Shown: positions 17,627 to 26,741, counted from the first letter of the stretch. The stretch: DNA of 64,000 nucleotides from Kangiella geojedonensis (GCF_000981765.1 NZ_CP010975.1:1984001-2048000); one strand, 5' to 3'. The notes: a model not told the origin generated them from the sequence alone. Translations and numbers: made by a program.

Positions 17627-19063
17627 TTAGGCCGACGGTGCCTTTTGTTGCATGGATTGGCAGACCTGCCTTAGTTGCTCAGCTTCTTTCTGATGAGAAC
17701 CTCTGGGGTATTTACTGAGAAGCTTGTTGAGCATGCTTAAAGCACTAGCATCATCATTCATCACCTCGGACTCGAAGCGAGCACGAGACAGCATAAGCCA
17801 AGGTAAATTGACGTCGTTCTGCATCTTCTCATTAACAGAGGCTAATGCATTCACGTCTTCTAAATAGCGTTTATGCTTCATTTGATTCACCAGCACAGCA
17901 CGAGATTTGGCATTCATTGGTTTGAAACGTGGCTCAAAAGCAAGGATTTCCTGATATAAGCGTAGTGCCTCGATACCAATACTGGGAAGATTCGGGTTCT
18001 GATAATAGTTATTAGCCGCTTTAATCGTGCCAGCTGGGTTGCGACGCACCATATTCAATCGAACCAAACGCTCTAAAGCTTTAACCGTATGTCGCTTATC
18101 TTGCGCTAAGTCATAGAGAACATCTTCTGCATCTTCAAATCGCCCCTCTTGGATATAGACATCAGCCTTCGCTAGTAAGCGCTTTTCTATAGCTTCGGGA
18201 CTGTCTGTATCAATCAGGTTTTCAGAGTCAATGCCATAACCTAATTCAACATGGTACTGGAAAGCGACATACCCAAACATATTAAACTTCACAATATAGA
18301 AATAGGCCAAAGCAGCAAATAGCATTGGGTAGGCGATGGCTTGTGGCAACCAAAAGTGCAATTGGCTTTGTGCGAACTCTAAGCTAAAGTCGATCAGGAA
18401 TGAAAAACCGAATAACAATAAATAAGGCCAGCCAATGGCTCTAACGCAACTCGCAATCCTTGCGGGGTTAACCGCAGAGGTGACATGCTTCTCCATCGCT
18501 AAAACGATTAGCATTGCTGGGGAAGAAAAGGATATTACGGCCAAATAAGGTATAACGAACCCAGTACCGAAGAAGGTAACGCCTAAATACCCCAAACCAA
18601 ATAAAACCAGGTACAGGCCGATGACTTTGCCAGTCATCGAGTCCGAGTTAAAGGTTAAAGCCTCATCATAACTGGGCGCATCAAACTTACCTCTGGCGGT
18701 TCGTGTCAGTACAGTAAACACATAACCGATGCCAATCGAGTACAAGGCTAACAACAGTAGTAACTGGATCATCGCAATTGGAATAAAGTCCGTGAGCAGG
18801 CCGATCACAAACGCAATCCCCATATAGGTTAGCAGGAAGTTATACGCATTTTTCTGCCACGGGTATTTGTTGAACTCAGATAACTTGTTCCAAAAAGGCG
18901 TGACTTTATCGCTGACACCGTAAGACTCTAAGTGCGTACGGCAGAGTAAACAACGTGGCGCAATTTCACGCTGGTTAATATCACAGCAGTTCAAACAAAA
19001 CGATATATCGCACTGATGGCAGTACCACTGCGCTTTTTCTTGATTATGGTATTTACAGTTCAT
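17627..19063 (-). CDS. B-box-type zinc-finger membrane protein with TPR-like tail
   Basis: 478 residues. The first 45 carry paired Cys/His motifs (CKYH, CHQC, CLNCC, CLLC) of a B-box or LIM-like zinc ribbon. About six membrane helices follow (roughly 75-270). Residues 300-475 are soluble and helical with TPR-like periodicity (EGRFEDAEDVLYDLAQDKRH, ASALSMLNKLLSKYPRGSHQ). Function is unknown. The same type of soluble helical tail in the convergent rhomboid gene 28 bases away suggests a functional link, but that is inference. Confidence 0.75.
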   Translation of the reverse strand: MNCKYHNQEKAQWYCHQCDISFCLNCCDINQREIAPRCLLCRTHLESYGVSDKVTPFWNKLSEFNKYPWQKNAYNFLLTYMGIAFVIGLLTDFIPIAMIQLLLLLALYSIGIGYVFTVLTRTARGKFDAPSYDEALTFNSDSMTGKVIGLYLVLFGLGYLGVTFFGTGFVIPYLAVISFSSPAMLIVLAMEKHVTSAVNPARIASCVRAIGWPYLLLFGFSFLIDFSLEFAQSQLHFWLPQAIAYPMLFAALAYFYIVKFNMFGYVAFQYHVELGYGIDSENLIDTDSPEAIEKRLLAKADVYIQEGRFEDAEDVLYDLAQDKRHTVKALERLVRLNMVRRNPAGTIKAANNYYQNPNLPSIGIEALRLYQEILAFEPRFKPMNAKSRAVLVNQMKHKRYLEDVNALASVNEKMQNDVNLPWLMLSRARFESEVMNDDASALSMLNKLLSKYPRGSHQKEAEQLRQVCQSMQQKAPSA

Positions 19064-19181
19064 TCCTTGTCCTTTGACAGAGTCATTATATTAGCTTTTG
19101 TAGTTCTTATTTTTTAATATCTGCGTGTTACTTTACCAAAATGAGAATGCTTTCTCACTACGAAACTCTCCTTACAAACAA

Positions 19182-19213
19182 AAACACCGCAGAGGCGAAC
19201 CCCAGCGGTGCTT
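19182..19213 (-). terminator. hppA terminator
   Basis: Read leftward, GCACCGC / GCGGTG with a 14-base spacer is followed by TTTTTGTTTG, 20 bases past the hppA stop. Confidence 0.75.
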
Positions 19214-19231
19214 CATTGTCTTTAAGTGACT

Positions 19232-21232
19232 TTATAAAAGCGGTGCGATCACCAAGGACACAATCGCCATCACATTAATTAAAATGTTCATCGATGGACC
19301 AGACGTATCTTTGAACGGATCGCCGACGGTATCACCGACGACTGTCGCAGCATGGGTATCAGAGCCTTTACCGCCATGATTGCCCTTCTCCACGAACTTC
19401 TTCGCATTGTCCCAAGCACCACCAGCATTGGCCATCATCAGAGCTAATGCAACCGCGCTGATTAGCGCCCCACCTAGCATGCCACCAAGCGCTTCAGCGC
19501 CAAGTAAGAAGCCTACTAGTGGCGGTGAAGCCACAGCAATGACGCCGGGTAACACCATTTTCTTTAAGGCGGCGGTCGTCGCGATATCCACACATTTTTT
19601 CGTGTCTGGCTCAGCAGTACCTTCCAACAAACCTTTAATTTCTCGGAACTGACGTCTGATTTCATGAATCATGGCAAATGCCGCATCGCCAACCGCTGTC
19701 ATGGTAATTGAGGCAATTAAGAAAGGAATGACGCAACCAATAAAGAGTCCCATCAGCACCGTGGGATCACCTAAGTGCAGAATAAAGCTCGCTTCGCGGT
19801 GCGCTTCGAGAGTTTCCACGAACGCCGCAATAATCGCCAACGCTGCTAGCGCGGCAGCACCGATGGCAAAGCCTTTACCAATCGCTGCGGTGGTATTACC
19901 GAGCTCATCGAGTGAATCAGTAATCTTGCGCGTATCCTCGCCGAGGCCACCCATTTCTGCGATACCGCCAGCGTTGTCCGCCACAGGACCGTAGGCATCA
20001 ATCGCCATGGTAATCCCCACCGTCGCCAACATACCGACCGCGGCGATACCAACGCCATACAAGCCCGCCAGTTCGGTTGAAATATAGATAATGGCGGCGA
20101 TAGTTAAGATCGGAAGTACCACGGATTGCATACCTACCGACAAACCAGTAATCATGACGGTCGCAGAGCCGGTTTCGCCGGACTTAGCAATTTTACGCAC
20201 TGGCTTGGCCGAGGTGTAGTACTCAGTGACTAAGCCAATAATGATGCCGCCAATAGCGCCACAAAGCACTGCTAACCACACATTAATTGAAATGCTCATG
20301 GCGCTGAGGAGGAAGTATCCTGCGATAATAAAGAGTATCGCCGAGCCAATGGTGCCGACTCTCAATGCGACCTCTGGGCTTTTGCTCGACATCAATTTCA
20401 CCATGACGATACCCAAGATTGAGCAGATCAGTCCGACTGAGGCTAACGCCAGCGGCGCTGACATTAATGCGTTTTTCGAGCCTAGGTCGGTACTCACCAA
20501 TGTCGCTGCAATAGCAATAGAAGCAATCATAGAGCCACAGTATGACTCAAAAATATCGGAGCCCATACCCGCGACATCACCCACGTTATCCCCTACATTA
20601 TCGGCAATAACACCAGGATTTCGTGGATCATCTTCTGGGATGCCCGCTTCAATTTTCCCCACTAAATCCGCGCCAACATCCGCTGACTTTGTATAAATAC
20701 CACCACCGACGCGGCTAAACAAAGCCACCGATGAAGCACCCATGCCGAAACCGTGAATATAGTGAGCGCTTGCAGGATCTGAACCGAAGTACCAGTACAA
20801 AGCCCCTAAACCGATAAGCCCTAATGAGGCGACACAAAGCCCCATAATAGAGCCGCCAAAGAAAGCCACGCTTAAGGCCTCTGCTGCTCCTTTGCTGTGG
20901 GCAGCGGTTGTGGTTCTTACATTGGCTTTGGTTGCAGTGTACATACCGATATAACCAGCCAGTGCCGAGGAAATTGCTCCGACCGCAAATGCCAACGCAG
21001 TGTTCGCCCCCAGAGGTGAAAACCACAGGATAATAAGCAAAATGCCCGCAAATATTGCGAGCATTTTATATTCTCGGTGCATGAAGGTCATAGCACCTGT
21101 ATGGATAGCATCTGAAATTTTCTTTATTGAGCTATCCCCTTCTGGGTATTTCTTGACTACGCCATAGATAATAAAAGCGATTATCAAACCCAGCACGCCG
21201 AGTGCTGGCGGCAGATATAGCATCTCTTGCAT
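19232..21232 (-). CDS. hppA: Membrane-bound ion-pumping pyrophosphatase
   Basis: 666 residues, about 16 membrane helices, normal length. It couples PPi hydrolysis to H+ or Na+ export through the inner membrane. Conserved parts are [20 protein letters not shown] (about 184-203), [20 protein letters not shown] and, near the C-terminus, [17 protein letters not shown]. The segment [14 protein letters not shown] has Ala (not Lys) at the K+-switch position and Gly three residues on, the pattern of the K+-dependent subfamily, which contains Na+ pumps as well as H+ pumps. It is divergent from soluble ppa. Confidence 0.95.
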   Translation of the reverse strand: MQEMLYLPPALGVLGLIIAFIIYGVVKKYPEGDSSIKKISDAIHTGAMTFMHREYKMLAIFAGILLIILWFSPLGANTALAFAVGAISSALAGYIGMYTATKANVRTTTAAHSKGAAEALSVAFFGGSIMGLCVASLGLIGLGALYWYFGSDPASAHYIHGFGMGASSVALFSRVGGGIYTKSADVGADLVGKIEAGIPEDDPRNPGVIADNVGDNVGDVAGMGSDIFESYCGSMIASIAIAATLVSTDLGSKNALMSAPLALASVGLICSILGIVMVKLMSSKSPEVALRVGTIGSAILFIIAGYFLLSAMSISINVWLAVLCGAIGGIIIGLVTEYYTSAKPVRKIAKSGETGSATVMITGLSVGMQSVVLPILTIAAIIYISTELAGLYGVGIAAVGMLATVGITMAIDAYGPVADNAGGIAEMGGLGEDTRKITDSLDELGNTTAAIGKGFAIGAAALAALAIIAAFVETLEAHREASFILHLGDPTVLMGLFIGCVIPFLIASITMTAVGDAAFAMIHEIRRQFREIKGLLEGTAEPDTKKCVDIATTAALKKMVLPGVIAVASPPLVGFLLGAEALGGMLGGALISAVALALMMANAGGAWDNAKKFVEKGNHGGKGSDTHAATVVGDTVGDPFKDTSGPSMNILINVMAIVSLVIAPLL

Positions 21233-21374
21233 AAAGCCCCCAATTGTTTTATCTCATTGAATGTTATATAAATTTTCTTTTTTCCAAATTCAGTCTATAG
21301 CAGTTTTATCAGTTGTACAATTTATATACAAGCTGATTGTTGATTAACCAATTTATTTTGTGAACAAAGACCGC

Positions 21375-21380
21375 TATAAT
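21375..21380 (+). promoter_or_regulatory. Probable -10 box of ppa
   Basis: A perfect TATAAT 56 bases before the ppa start. The matching -35 region (around 21352) is weak. A GGTAAAG ribosome binding site precedes the ATG. Confidence 0.5.
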
Positions 21381-21436
21381 ACGCGCCCTCTGGGGGCTAC
21401 TGCCCCACGCACTAACACGCAAATAAAGGTAAAGTA

Positions 21437-21967
21437 ATGAGTTTGGATAACGTACCTGCTGGTAAAAACGTCCCAGAAGAAATTAATGTAATCATCGAGA
21501 TCCCTGCCCACAGCGATCCTATTAAGTATGAAGTGGACAAGGACACAGGCGCTGTATTCGTTGATCGTTTCATGGCGACTTGTATGCACTACCCAACCAA
21601 CTACGGTTATGTCAACCAAACTCTGTCAGCGGACGGCGATCCAGTTGACGTATTGGTACCAACACCATTTCCATTAATTCCTGGCTGTGTCATTCCTTGC
21701 CGCCCAGTTGGCGTTTTGAAGATGACTGACGAATCTGGTGAAGATGCGAAAGTTGTTGCCATTCCTACAGGTAAATTAAGCAGCATGTACCAAGGTATCC
21801 ATGAAGTTGACGAACTTCCTGAGTTATTACGCAACCAAATCGAGCACTTCTTCCAACACTACAAAGATCTAGAGCCAGGCAAGTGGGTTAAGATTGCTGG
21901 TTGGGAAGGCGCAGAGTCTGCTAAGAAAGAAATCCTAGACAGCATAGAGATGTTCAAAAACAGCTAA
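21437..21967 (+). CDS. ppa: Soluble inorganic pyrophosphatase, family I
   Basis: 176 residues, normal for bacterial family I enzymes. It hydrolyses PPi in the cytoplasm with Mg2+. Visible motifs are [25 protein letters not shown] and the metal-binding signature DGDPVDVLV (about 73-81), with late Lys-Trp-Val-Lys ([11 protein letters not shown]). It is monocistronic with a strong terminator. Next to a membrane PPase it raises the question how PPi is shared between the two enzymes. Confidence 0.97.
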   Translation: MSLDNVPAGKNVPEEINVIIEIPAHSDPIKYEVDKDTGAVFVDRFMATCMHYPTNYGYVNQTLSADGDPVDVLVPTPFPLIPGCVIPCRPVGVLKMTDESGEDAKVVAIPTGKLSSMYQGIHEVDELPELLRNQIEHFFQHYKDLEPGKWVKIAGWEGAESAKKEILDSIEMFKNS

Positions 21968-21988
21968 TCTGTTTTAATAAGCATCATT

Positions 21989-22028
21989 AAAAAAGCCCGC
22001 AACATTATTCTTGTTCGCGGGCTTTTTT
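21989..22028 (+). terminator. ppa terminator
   Basis: AAAAAAGCCCGC / GCGGGCTTTTTT flanks a 16-base spacer, 22 bases past the ppa stop. Confidence 0.9.
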
Positions 22029-22061
22029 GTGTCTGAACGGCCTAGGAAAATTAGCGTGACT

Positions 22062-22586
22062 CTATACCACGATCTGACGCAATAACTGACGCTCTTTTTG
22101 GTACAGCCAAAATAATCGTTGTTGCAAACGTCCACTCTGTGGCTTTTCAGCTAACGCATGACGATACTGTTGTTGCGCCTGTCGCAGGCTTTCTAGCGAT
22201 GCCAAAGTCTTAGGCGACACCAGCTGTTCATTCTCATAAACCATATGCCCGAGTTTTGCATAATAAGCCGCATTCGCTTGCTGTAAGCTTTCAATGGTTA
22301 ACACAAACACTGCAGGCGCTTTAGGCTCGGCTTCTTCTACTTGCGCCACCGGTTGAGAGTTGATAGCTGATGTGTTGCTCTGGTTTAGAAATACCGGCGA
22401 TAGTGCCGCAATAAATAGTGCGCTCGCAGCAACTGCATAAAGCCACCAAGAGCGTTTCGTTTCTTGCGGTGTACTCTTGGCATCGTCACCAATAGCCTGC
22501 TCAATCGCTTGCCAACGGTCCGGCGCCTTCGCCTCACTCGGCAAACTCTGTAATTGTTTTAATAAATCGTTATCGTGACTCATCAT
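22062..22586 (-). CDS. Probable anti-sigma factor, single-pass membrane protein
   Basis: 174 residues: a short cytoplasmic N-terminus (1-44), one membrane helix (about 46-66, WWLYAVAASALFIAALSPVFL) and a periplasmic Gln-rich helical C-terminus. The HxxxCxxC zinc motif of ZAS anti-sigma factors is absent. The role rests on context: its ATG overlaps the stop of the ECF sigma gene (TAATG), the usual arrangement for a sigma/anti-sigma pair. Confidence 0.7.
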   Translation of the reverse strand: MMSHDNDLLKQLQSLPSEAKAPDRWQAIEQAIGDDAKSTPQETKRSWWLYAVAASALFIAALSPVFLNQSNTSAINSQPVAQVEEAEPKAPAVFVLTIESLQQANAAYYAKLGHMVYENEQLVSPKTLASLESLRQAQQQYRHALAEKPQSGRLQQRLFWLYQKERQLLRQIVV

Positions 22587-23206
22587 TAATTCTCACTCGC
22601 AGGATCTAACATCGCTTTCATCATAGAACGGGCACGGTTCAAATGCGCCTTACTGGTACCCGCGGCAATATCCAGCTGCTCACCAATTTCTTGATGGGTC
22701 ATCCCAACCAAGTCATGCAACACTAACACATAGCGTGCTTGTGCTGGAAGTTGAGCAATGGTTTTCTCAAGATCAATCTGCATGCTGTTGTGGCTGGCAG
22801 AAAGGCTTTGTTCAAACTCTCGTTCCCAGTCATGGTCATAAACCAAATCTAAGCTATTTTTACGCTTATCTGCTAGCACCGTATTGACCGCAATACGATG
22901 AATCCATGTGGCAAACTGACTGTCCATTTTAAATGACGCTAATGCCTGCCATGCTTTAATAAAGCTTTCTTGCATAAAGTCTTCAGCGCGGCTTCTGCAA
23001 CCACACATTCTCAAGCACAACAAAAAGATTTGATTTGAGTGGTGACGGTATAAAAGTTCAAACGCACTCACCGAACCTTCCTGCGCTTTTTTTACAAGCC
23101 CAAGAATATTATCCGGTTCAATCGTTGTAACTTCAATCGCTGACAAAGGGGATTCTGCATGCTGTTTTCTAGTTAGATGATCATTACAGCAAAAAGGTTT
23201 AAACAC
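22586..23206 (-). CDS. ECF (sigma-70 group 4) RNA polymerase sigma factor
   Basis: 206 residues. Region 2 covers about 45-110 (SAFELLYRHHSNQIFLLCLR, DFMQESFIKAWQALASF, FATWIHRIAVN) and region 4 about 140-195 (LPAQARYVLVLHDLVGMTHQ, a helix-turn-helix ending SKAHLNRARSMMK). An N-terminal extension of about 30 residues with a CC pair is unusual; a later start cannot be excluded. It directs RNA polymerase to stress genes that cannot be named from here. A strong terminator sits only 5-45 bases upstream of the start. Confidence 0.92.
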   Translation of the reverse strand: MFKPFCCNDHLTRKQHAESPLSAIEVTTIEPDNILGLVKKAQEGSVSAFELLYRHHSNQIFLLCLRMCGCRSRAEDFMQESFIKAWQALASFKMDSQFATWIHRIAVNTVLADKRKNSLDLVYDHDWEREFEQSLSASHNSMQIDLEKTIAQLPAQARYVLVLHDLVGMTHQEIGEQLDIAAGTSKAHLNRARSMMKAMLDPASEN

Positions 23207-23210
23207 AAAA

Positions 23211-23252
23211 CAAAAAAAAGCCCCGCATTGGGGAGCGGGGCTAAAAAAGAGT
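23211..23252 (-). terminator. Terminator just upstream of the ECF sigma gene
   Basis: Read leftward, AGCCCCGC / GCGGGGCT with loop TCCCCAAT is followed by eight T's. It lies between an upstream transcript and the sigma gene start at 23206, so it ends a separate RNA or acts as an attenuator. Confidence 0.88.
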
Positions 23253-23311
23253 CATTTCTAAATAAAATTGGGGAAGAACATGACTCATTTGGCATCCTTG
23301 CCAACTACTAT
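23212..23311 (-). ncRNA. Probable small RNA upstream of the ECF sigma gene
   Basis: Read leftward from a TATAGA box (23323-23318), about 100 bases form three nested elements: the hairpin TTGGCA-AGGA-TGCCAA (loop GGA), a second hairpin with GAGTCAT / ATGACTC arms (here in the leftward sense ATGAGTCAT and ATGACTC) whose loop holds TTCTTCCCC, and the terminator stem ending in eight T's. There is no open frame. The C-rich loop is complementary to Shine-Dalgarno sequences, and the GGA loop resembles CsrA-type sites. The -35 region is weak. I recognise no named RNA. Confidence 0.5.
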
Positions 23312-23532
23312 TCAACTTCTATAGCGTACAAAAAGTAATCAACACTGATACTGTAACGAGACTCACGTGAAGTTTTCGTCAAAGCCTAGCATTAATTTAA
23401 AATCAATAGGTTAGTTATCTACTGAGCAACTATCTAAGGATGACTAGAGTATAAATTGAACTTTTCAGAAGGGAAAATTAATTGATTCAATGCTCATGAT
23501 AGAAAAAAGCCATCATGAGCATTATTTAAGTA
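23312..23532. other. Intergenic region with a hairpin
   Basis: No open frame. The palindrome GCTCATGAT / ATCATGAGC (23491-23519), with an A/T-rich loop, follows the stop of the leftward DUF2333 gene and may end its transcript, although the T-run lies in the loop. The remainder may hold the small RNA's upstream promoter elements. Confidence 0.5.
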
Positions 23533-24540
23533 TTAGCCACGTTTGAGCAATTCGATGAGGTCAATGATCGCTGCATTAGCGCGAGATATATAAGATGACA
23601 TGACCAGTGAATGATTGGCTAAAAATCCAAACTCACTGCCATTCACAATCATCGGGCTCCAAACCGTCTCTTGCGTAGCTTCGAGCTCCATAATGATTTG
23701 CTGAAAAGACGCCACCGCATTTTTATCACGAAGAACGCGCTCAAAATCATGCTCGACCGCTTTTAAAAATTGTATCAGCGCCCAAGTTGAACCTCGAGCT
23801 TCCCAAAACACATCATCAATCTCCATCCATGGCGTACGAACTGTTACCAGCTGCCCTTTTCCTGTCGATTGCTGCGCTGAAGGATCATTCGCGAGGTCCG
23901 TGTTCATACGAGTCCGCCCTACGCTTGCGCTTAGTCGCTGCGAAAGCCCACCCAGTCGCTTACTGACCAAATATAGCCACGACCGTAAATTATCAGCACG
24001 AGCATAAAACTGGGTTTCATTATCCGCAGGATCAGCTAATCGATCACGGTAATCACGCAGTAAATCAACGCCTTTCTGGTACTCGCGCTCAGCCCTTGGG
24101 AACATCCACTTCTTATGGTGTATGTTAAACGCAGGCTCAGCAAATTTTAGCGCTTCGTCTTCAACTGATTGCGACTGAGAACGACTAATCTCATTACGTA
24201 GAACTTTAGTAATATCACGAATTTGAACTAATGCGCCGAATTCATAGGCGGGCATATTGTCCATAAAAACGCTCGGCGGCAAGATATCATTACTTAAATA
24301 ACCACCACTCTTGTTCAATAGCGACTCAGCAACTTGCGCCACGGTTTCGACGGTGACGTAACCAATCGGTGGTTCACCAGGGAACTCCTGACTCAGCTTT
24401 TTGGTATCAACAGGGTCTGGCTCCGAACTCCAGATAAAGGTAAAGACCAGCATCAAAATTAATAATGCAATCAACCCTGCTAGCACCCATGCCCACTTTT
24501 TACGTTTTTTCGCCGTTTGTGGCTGAGTATCAAAATTCAT
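23533..24540 (-). CDS. DUF2333 family inner-membrane protein
   Basis: 335 residues. A basic N-terminus (KKRKK) and one membrane helix (about 18-37) are followed by a long, mostly helical periplasmic domain. GYVTVETVAQVAESLLNKSG, MDNMPAYEFGALVQIRD and the WSPMIVNGSEFGFLANHSLVM segment near the C-terminus are features I associate with DUF2333. Function is unknown. It lies 27 bases downstream of the copper-chaperone gene and could be co-transcribed with it. Confidence 0.75.
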   Translation of the reverse strand: MNFDTQPQTAKKRKKWAWVLAGLIALLILMLVFTFIWSSEPDPVDTKKLSQEFPGEPPIGYVTVETVAQVAESLLNKSGGYLSNDILPPSVFMDNMPAYEFGALVQIRDITKVLRNEISRSQSQSVEDEALKFAEPAFNIHHKKWMFPRAEREYQKGVDLLRDYRDRLADPADNETQFYARADNLRSWLYLVSKRLGGLSQRLSASVGRTRMNTDLANDPSAQQSTGKGQLVTVRTPWMEIDDVFWEARGSTWALIQFLKAVEHDFERVLRDKNAVASFQQIIMELEATQETVWSPMIVNGSEFGFLANHSLVMSSYISRANAAIIDLIELLKRG

Positions 24541-24567
24541 GGCTCACCCTAGATCTATTCATTCATG

Positions 24568-25023
24568 CTATTGATTAGCATCGCGCACTTGAGCGGTAAC
24601 ATCAAGTGACGGCTTGTTTTCAAAGTGTAACCTGATGTTATAACGGTCTGCGCCGTCAGACATATCAAGTCCCATAATCATGACGTGCTTTGCGCCTGGC
24701 TCAAAGCTCACTTCTTTGTCGATCACCACCTTACCTAAATGCTCCATTTTAGCCATGTCATTGACTACTTTGGTTTCATGCATCATGACATGACCAGCCT
24801 TATCCATCGACACGCCCGTTAGTGTGACCGGACTTCCTGTGTGATTTTTAATGGTCATAAAAGCTGCGGTATTGGTTACGCCAGGTGGCATTTTGCGCAC
24901 CCAAGCATCCGTAACCTCAATGCCTTCTTTAGGCGCTTCGCTACTGCATGAAAAAAGCGATAGACTGATCAGGCTGATCAAGAAGATAGTTAGAAAAATC
25001 TTTCTAAAAAAGTAAGGTCCCAT
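24568..25023 (-). CDS. PCu(A)C copper chaperone lipoprotein
   Basis: 151 residues from the ATG at 25023; a TTG at 25080 would add residues that spoil the signal peptide and was not chosen. A signal peptide with lipobox LFSC is followed by a PCu(A)C domain: DAWVRKMPPGVTNTAAFMTI, VMMHETKV, MAKMEHL and KHVMIMGL supply the His/Met copper ligands. Such proteins carry Cu(I) in the periplasm to cytochrome oxidase assembly. It is divergent from the FAH hydrolase, whose start lies close by. Confidence 0.92.
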   Translation of the reverse strand: MGPYFFRKIFLTIFLISLISLSLFSCSSEAPKEGIEVTDAWVRKMPPGVTNTAAFMTIKNHTGSPVTLTGVSMDKAGHVMMHETKVVNDMAKMEHLGKVVIDKEVSFEPGAKHVMIMGLDMSDGADRYNIRLHFENKPSLDVTAQVRDANQ

Positions 25024-25094
25024 AATTATTCCATTGGCAAACTTGCTTAAAGTCGTTATTGTACGTTGAACTTCCTGCAAACTCTATGCTTGTG

Positions 25095-25778
25095 ATGACA
25101 ACACTTTTTCCAATACCTGAAGCACCGCTCATTCCAGTACTGGGCAGCGAACTCACCTTCCCTGTCAGACGAATATACTGCGTTGGTCGCAATTACGTGG
25201 CCCACGCCAAAGAAATGGGGCATGATGAACGAGAACTACCTTTCTTCTTCACCAAGCCAGCAGATAGTTTAGTCATTAACCCAAAGTCATTAGCTTATCC
25301 GCCTATGACCAACGAACTGCACCATGAAGTCGAGCTCGTCATTGCCATTAACAAGGAAGTGGTAGAAGCGGACCAGCATCAGGCTGCCGACAGTATCTAT
25401 GGTTATGCCCTTGGCATTGACTTAACAAAACGTGATATCCAGAGCGAAGCCAAAAAGAAAGGGCGCCCGTGGGATCTGTCCAAAGGGTTTGATCAGTCAG
25501 CGCCAATATCGTCAATCCAGCCAATTGCTGACCTTGAGGAAATTAATAATGGGCTGATAGCCTTATCGATCAATCAGGAAAGTAGGCAGGAAGGTCAGCT
25601 TAACCAGATGATTTGGTCACCGTCAGAAGTTATTGCTGAACTGTCGAAGCACGTGACTTTGAAGCCGGGAGACTTAATCTTTACTGGCACGCCGTCTGGC
25701 GTTGGCGTTGTAGAGCGTGGTGATAAAGTTGAGGCCAAACTCAATCAAGAATTGAGCCTCGACTTTTATATTGAATAA
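25095..25778 (+). CDS. Fumarylacetoacetate hydrolase (FAH) family protein
   Basis: 228 residues from the ATG at 25095 (homologues begin MxxLFP). ATG 25086 and TTG 25059 are alternatives and none has a clear ribosome binding site. FAH signatures are RRIYCVGRNYVAHAKEMG, HHEVELVIAI (metal-binding Glu residues), AKKKGRPWDLSKGFD and GDLIFTGTPSGVG. Members include fumarylpyruvate and acylpyruvate hydrolases acting in aromatic or oxo-acid breakdown; the substrate here is open. It begins only about 70 bases from the divergent copper-chaperone start. Confidence 0.92.
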   Translation: MTTLFPIPEAPLIPVLGSELTFPVRRIYCVGRNYVAHAKEMGHDERELPFFFTKPADSLVINPKSLAYPPMTNELHHEVELVIAINKEVVEADQHQAADSIYGYALGIDLTKRDIQSEAKKKGRPWDLSKGFDQSAPISSIQPIADLEEINNGLIALSINQESRQEGQLNQMIWSPSEVIAELSKHVTLKPGDLIFTGTPSGVGVVERGDKVEAKLNQELSLDFYIE

Positions 25779-25800
25779 ACGTTAAAAGGTTACATATGGC

Positions 25801-25838
25801 GTGAAGTGCTTGCTGCTTTTTTATAGCAAACACTTCAC
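25801..25838. terminator. Hairpin between convergent genes
   Basis: GTGAAGTG-C-TTGCT and AGCAA-A-CACTTCAC form a long stem with a T-rich loop between the FAH gene and the converging metallo-hydrolase gene. There is no T-run after the stem in either direction, so a terminator role is likely but not typical. Confidence 0.5.
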
Positions 25839-25844
25839 CGCTTT

Positions 25845-26741
25845 CTAAAGACTTTTATAAATAAACGTTATGATTTGATCAGGCTTAATAAAGGCTTGCC
25901 CATTTTTCTCATCATACTCCGCACTAGGCTTCGCTTGGATGACCTGTTCAAGGCTCTTGCCTTCCGCTTTTAGACGCGCCACCTTATCTCTAATATTTTT
26001 TAGCATAGCAACGTACGCTGTCATATCAGCATAAGTCGCCATAGGTCCATGGCCAGGAATGATCTGAGTGTCTCCATCAGCTAGTGCCAACCCTTTTTCT
26101 AACGCTGCAATATAGCCATTAATCGAGCCGCCACTGTCAGTGTCGATAAAAGGGTAGCCAATATTAAAGTATGTGTCACCCATGTGCAGCACATTATCTT
26201 TTTCAAAATAGATAATGGCATCACCATCGGTATGGGCATTCGCGACATGGTAAACCCGCATCTTATCGTCGTTTAAGTGCAGACTTAATTCATTGTCAAA
26301 AGTTACCACAGGCAATGCCACATCTGGCGAAGCCGGCACTTCCCGCTCAAAGAAAGCCATCACCTGATCGCTAGCCATACGCTTGCGAACATTATCATGA
26401 GCAACGATTGTGGCGCCAGCTTGGCCAAAGTTTTCATTACCCCCGGTATGGTCACCATGCCAATGAGTATTAATCACAAACTTCACGGGCTGATCGGTAA
26501 TGTCATCAATGGCTTGATTAATCTTTTCCGTTAACGGAGCATATTGATCGTCAATGATATAAACACCATCATCACCAACCGATAAACCAATGTTACCGCC
26601 TTGACCAAATAAGACATACAGGCCGTCCGACAACTGTTGTGTTTTAATCTTAACTTCTGGGCGCTTCTCGCCATGGGATAGTGCACTGGAGGTCGTAAAC
26701 ACCAACGTTAAACCTAACATTAAACAGGTTTTATTCATCAT
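25845..26741 (-). CDS. Secreted metallo-beta-lactamase-fold hydrolase
   Basis: About 298 residues from one of two adjacent ATGs (26741 or 26738), preceded by GGGG about 11 bases away; 26765 is another possible start. A signal peptide (ALSHG end) directs it to the periplasm. The zinc motif THWHGDHTGG (about 94-103), a later His in ANAHTDGDAI, the Asp in HMGDTYF and GHG mark an MBL-fold enzyme close to subclass B/QPP-type hydrolases. Substrate unknown; lactamase activity should not be assumed. Confidence 0.9.
   Translation of the reverse strand: MMNKTCLMLGLTLVFTTSSALSHGEKRPEVKIKTQQLSDGLYVLFGQGGNIGLSVGDDGVYIIDDQYAPLTEKINQAIDDITDQPVKFVINTHWHGDHTGGNENFGQAGATIVAHDNVRKRMASDQVMAFFEREVPASPDVALPVVTFDNELSLHLNDDKMRVYHVANAHTDGDAIIYFEKDNVLHMGDTYFNIGYPFIDTDSGGSINGYIAALEKGLALADGDTQIIPGHGPMATYADMTAYVAMLKNIRDKVARLKAEGKSLEQVIQAKPSAEYDEKNGQAFIKPDQIITFIYKSL

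Noticed and set aside
20226-20696. 156-aa open frame on the plus strand
   Set aside because: It lies wholly opposite hppA, a clear 666-residue gene, and its product is a Pro/Ser-rich shadow with no ribosome binding site.
25845-26741. Beta-lactamase resistance gene
   Set aside because: The MBL fold is shared by many hydrolases, and the sequence does not show the features of a confirmed lactamase.
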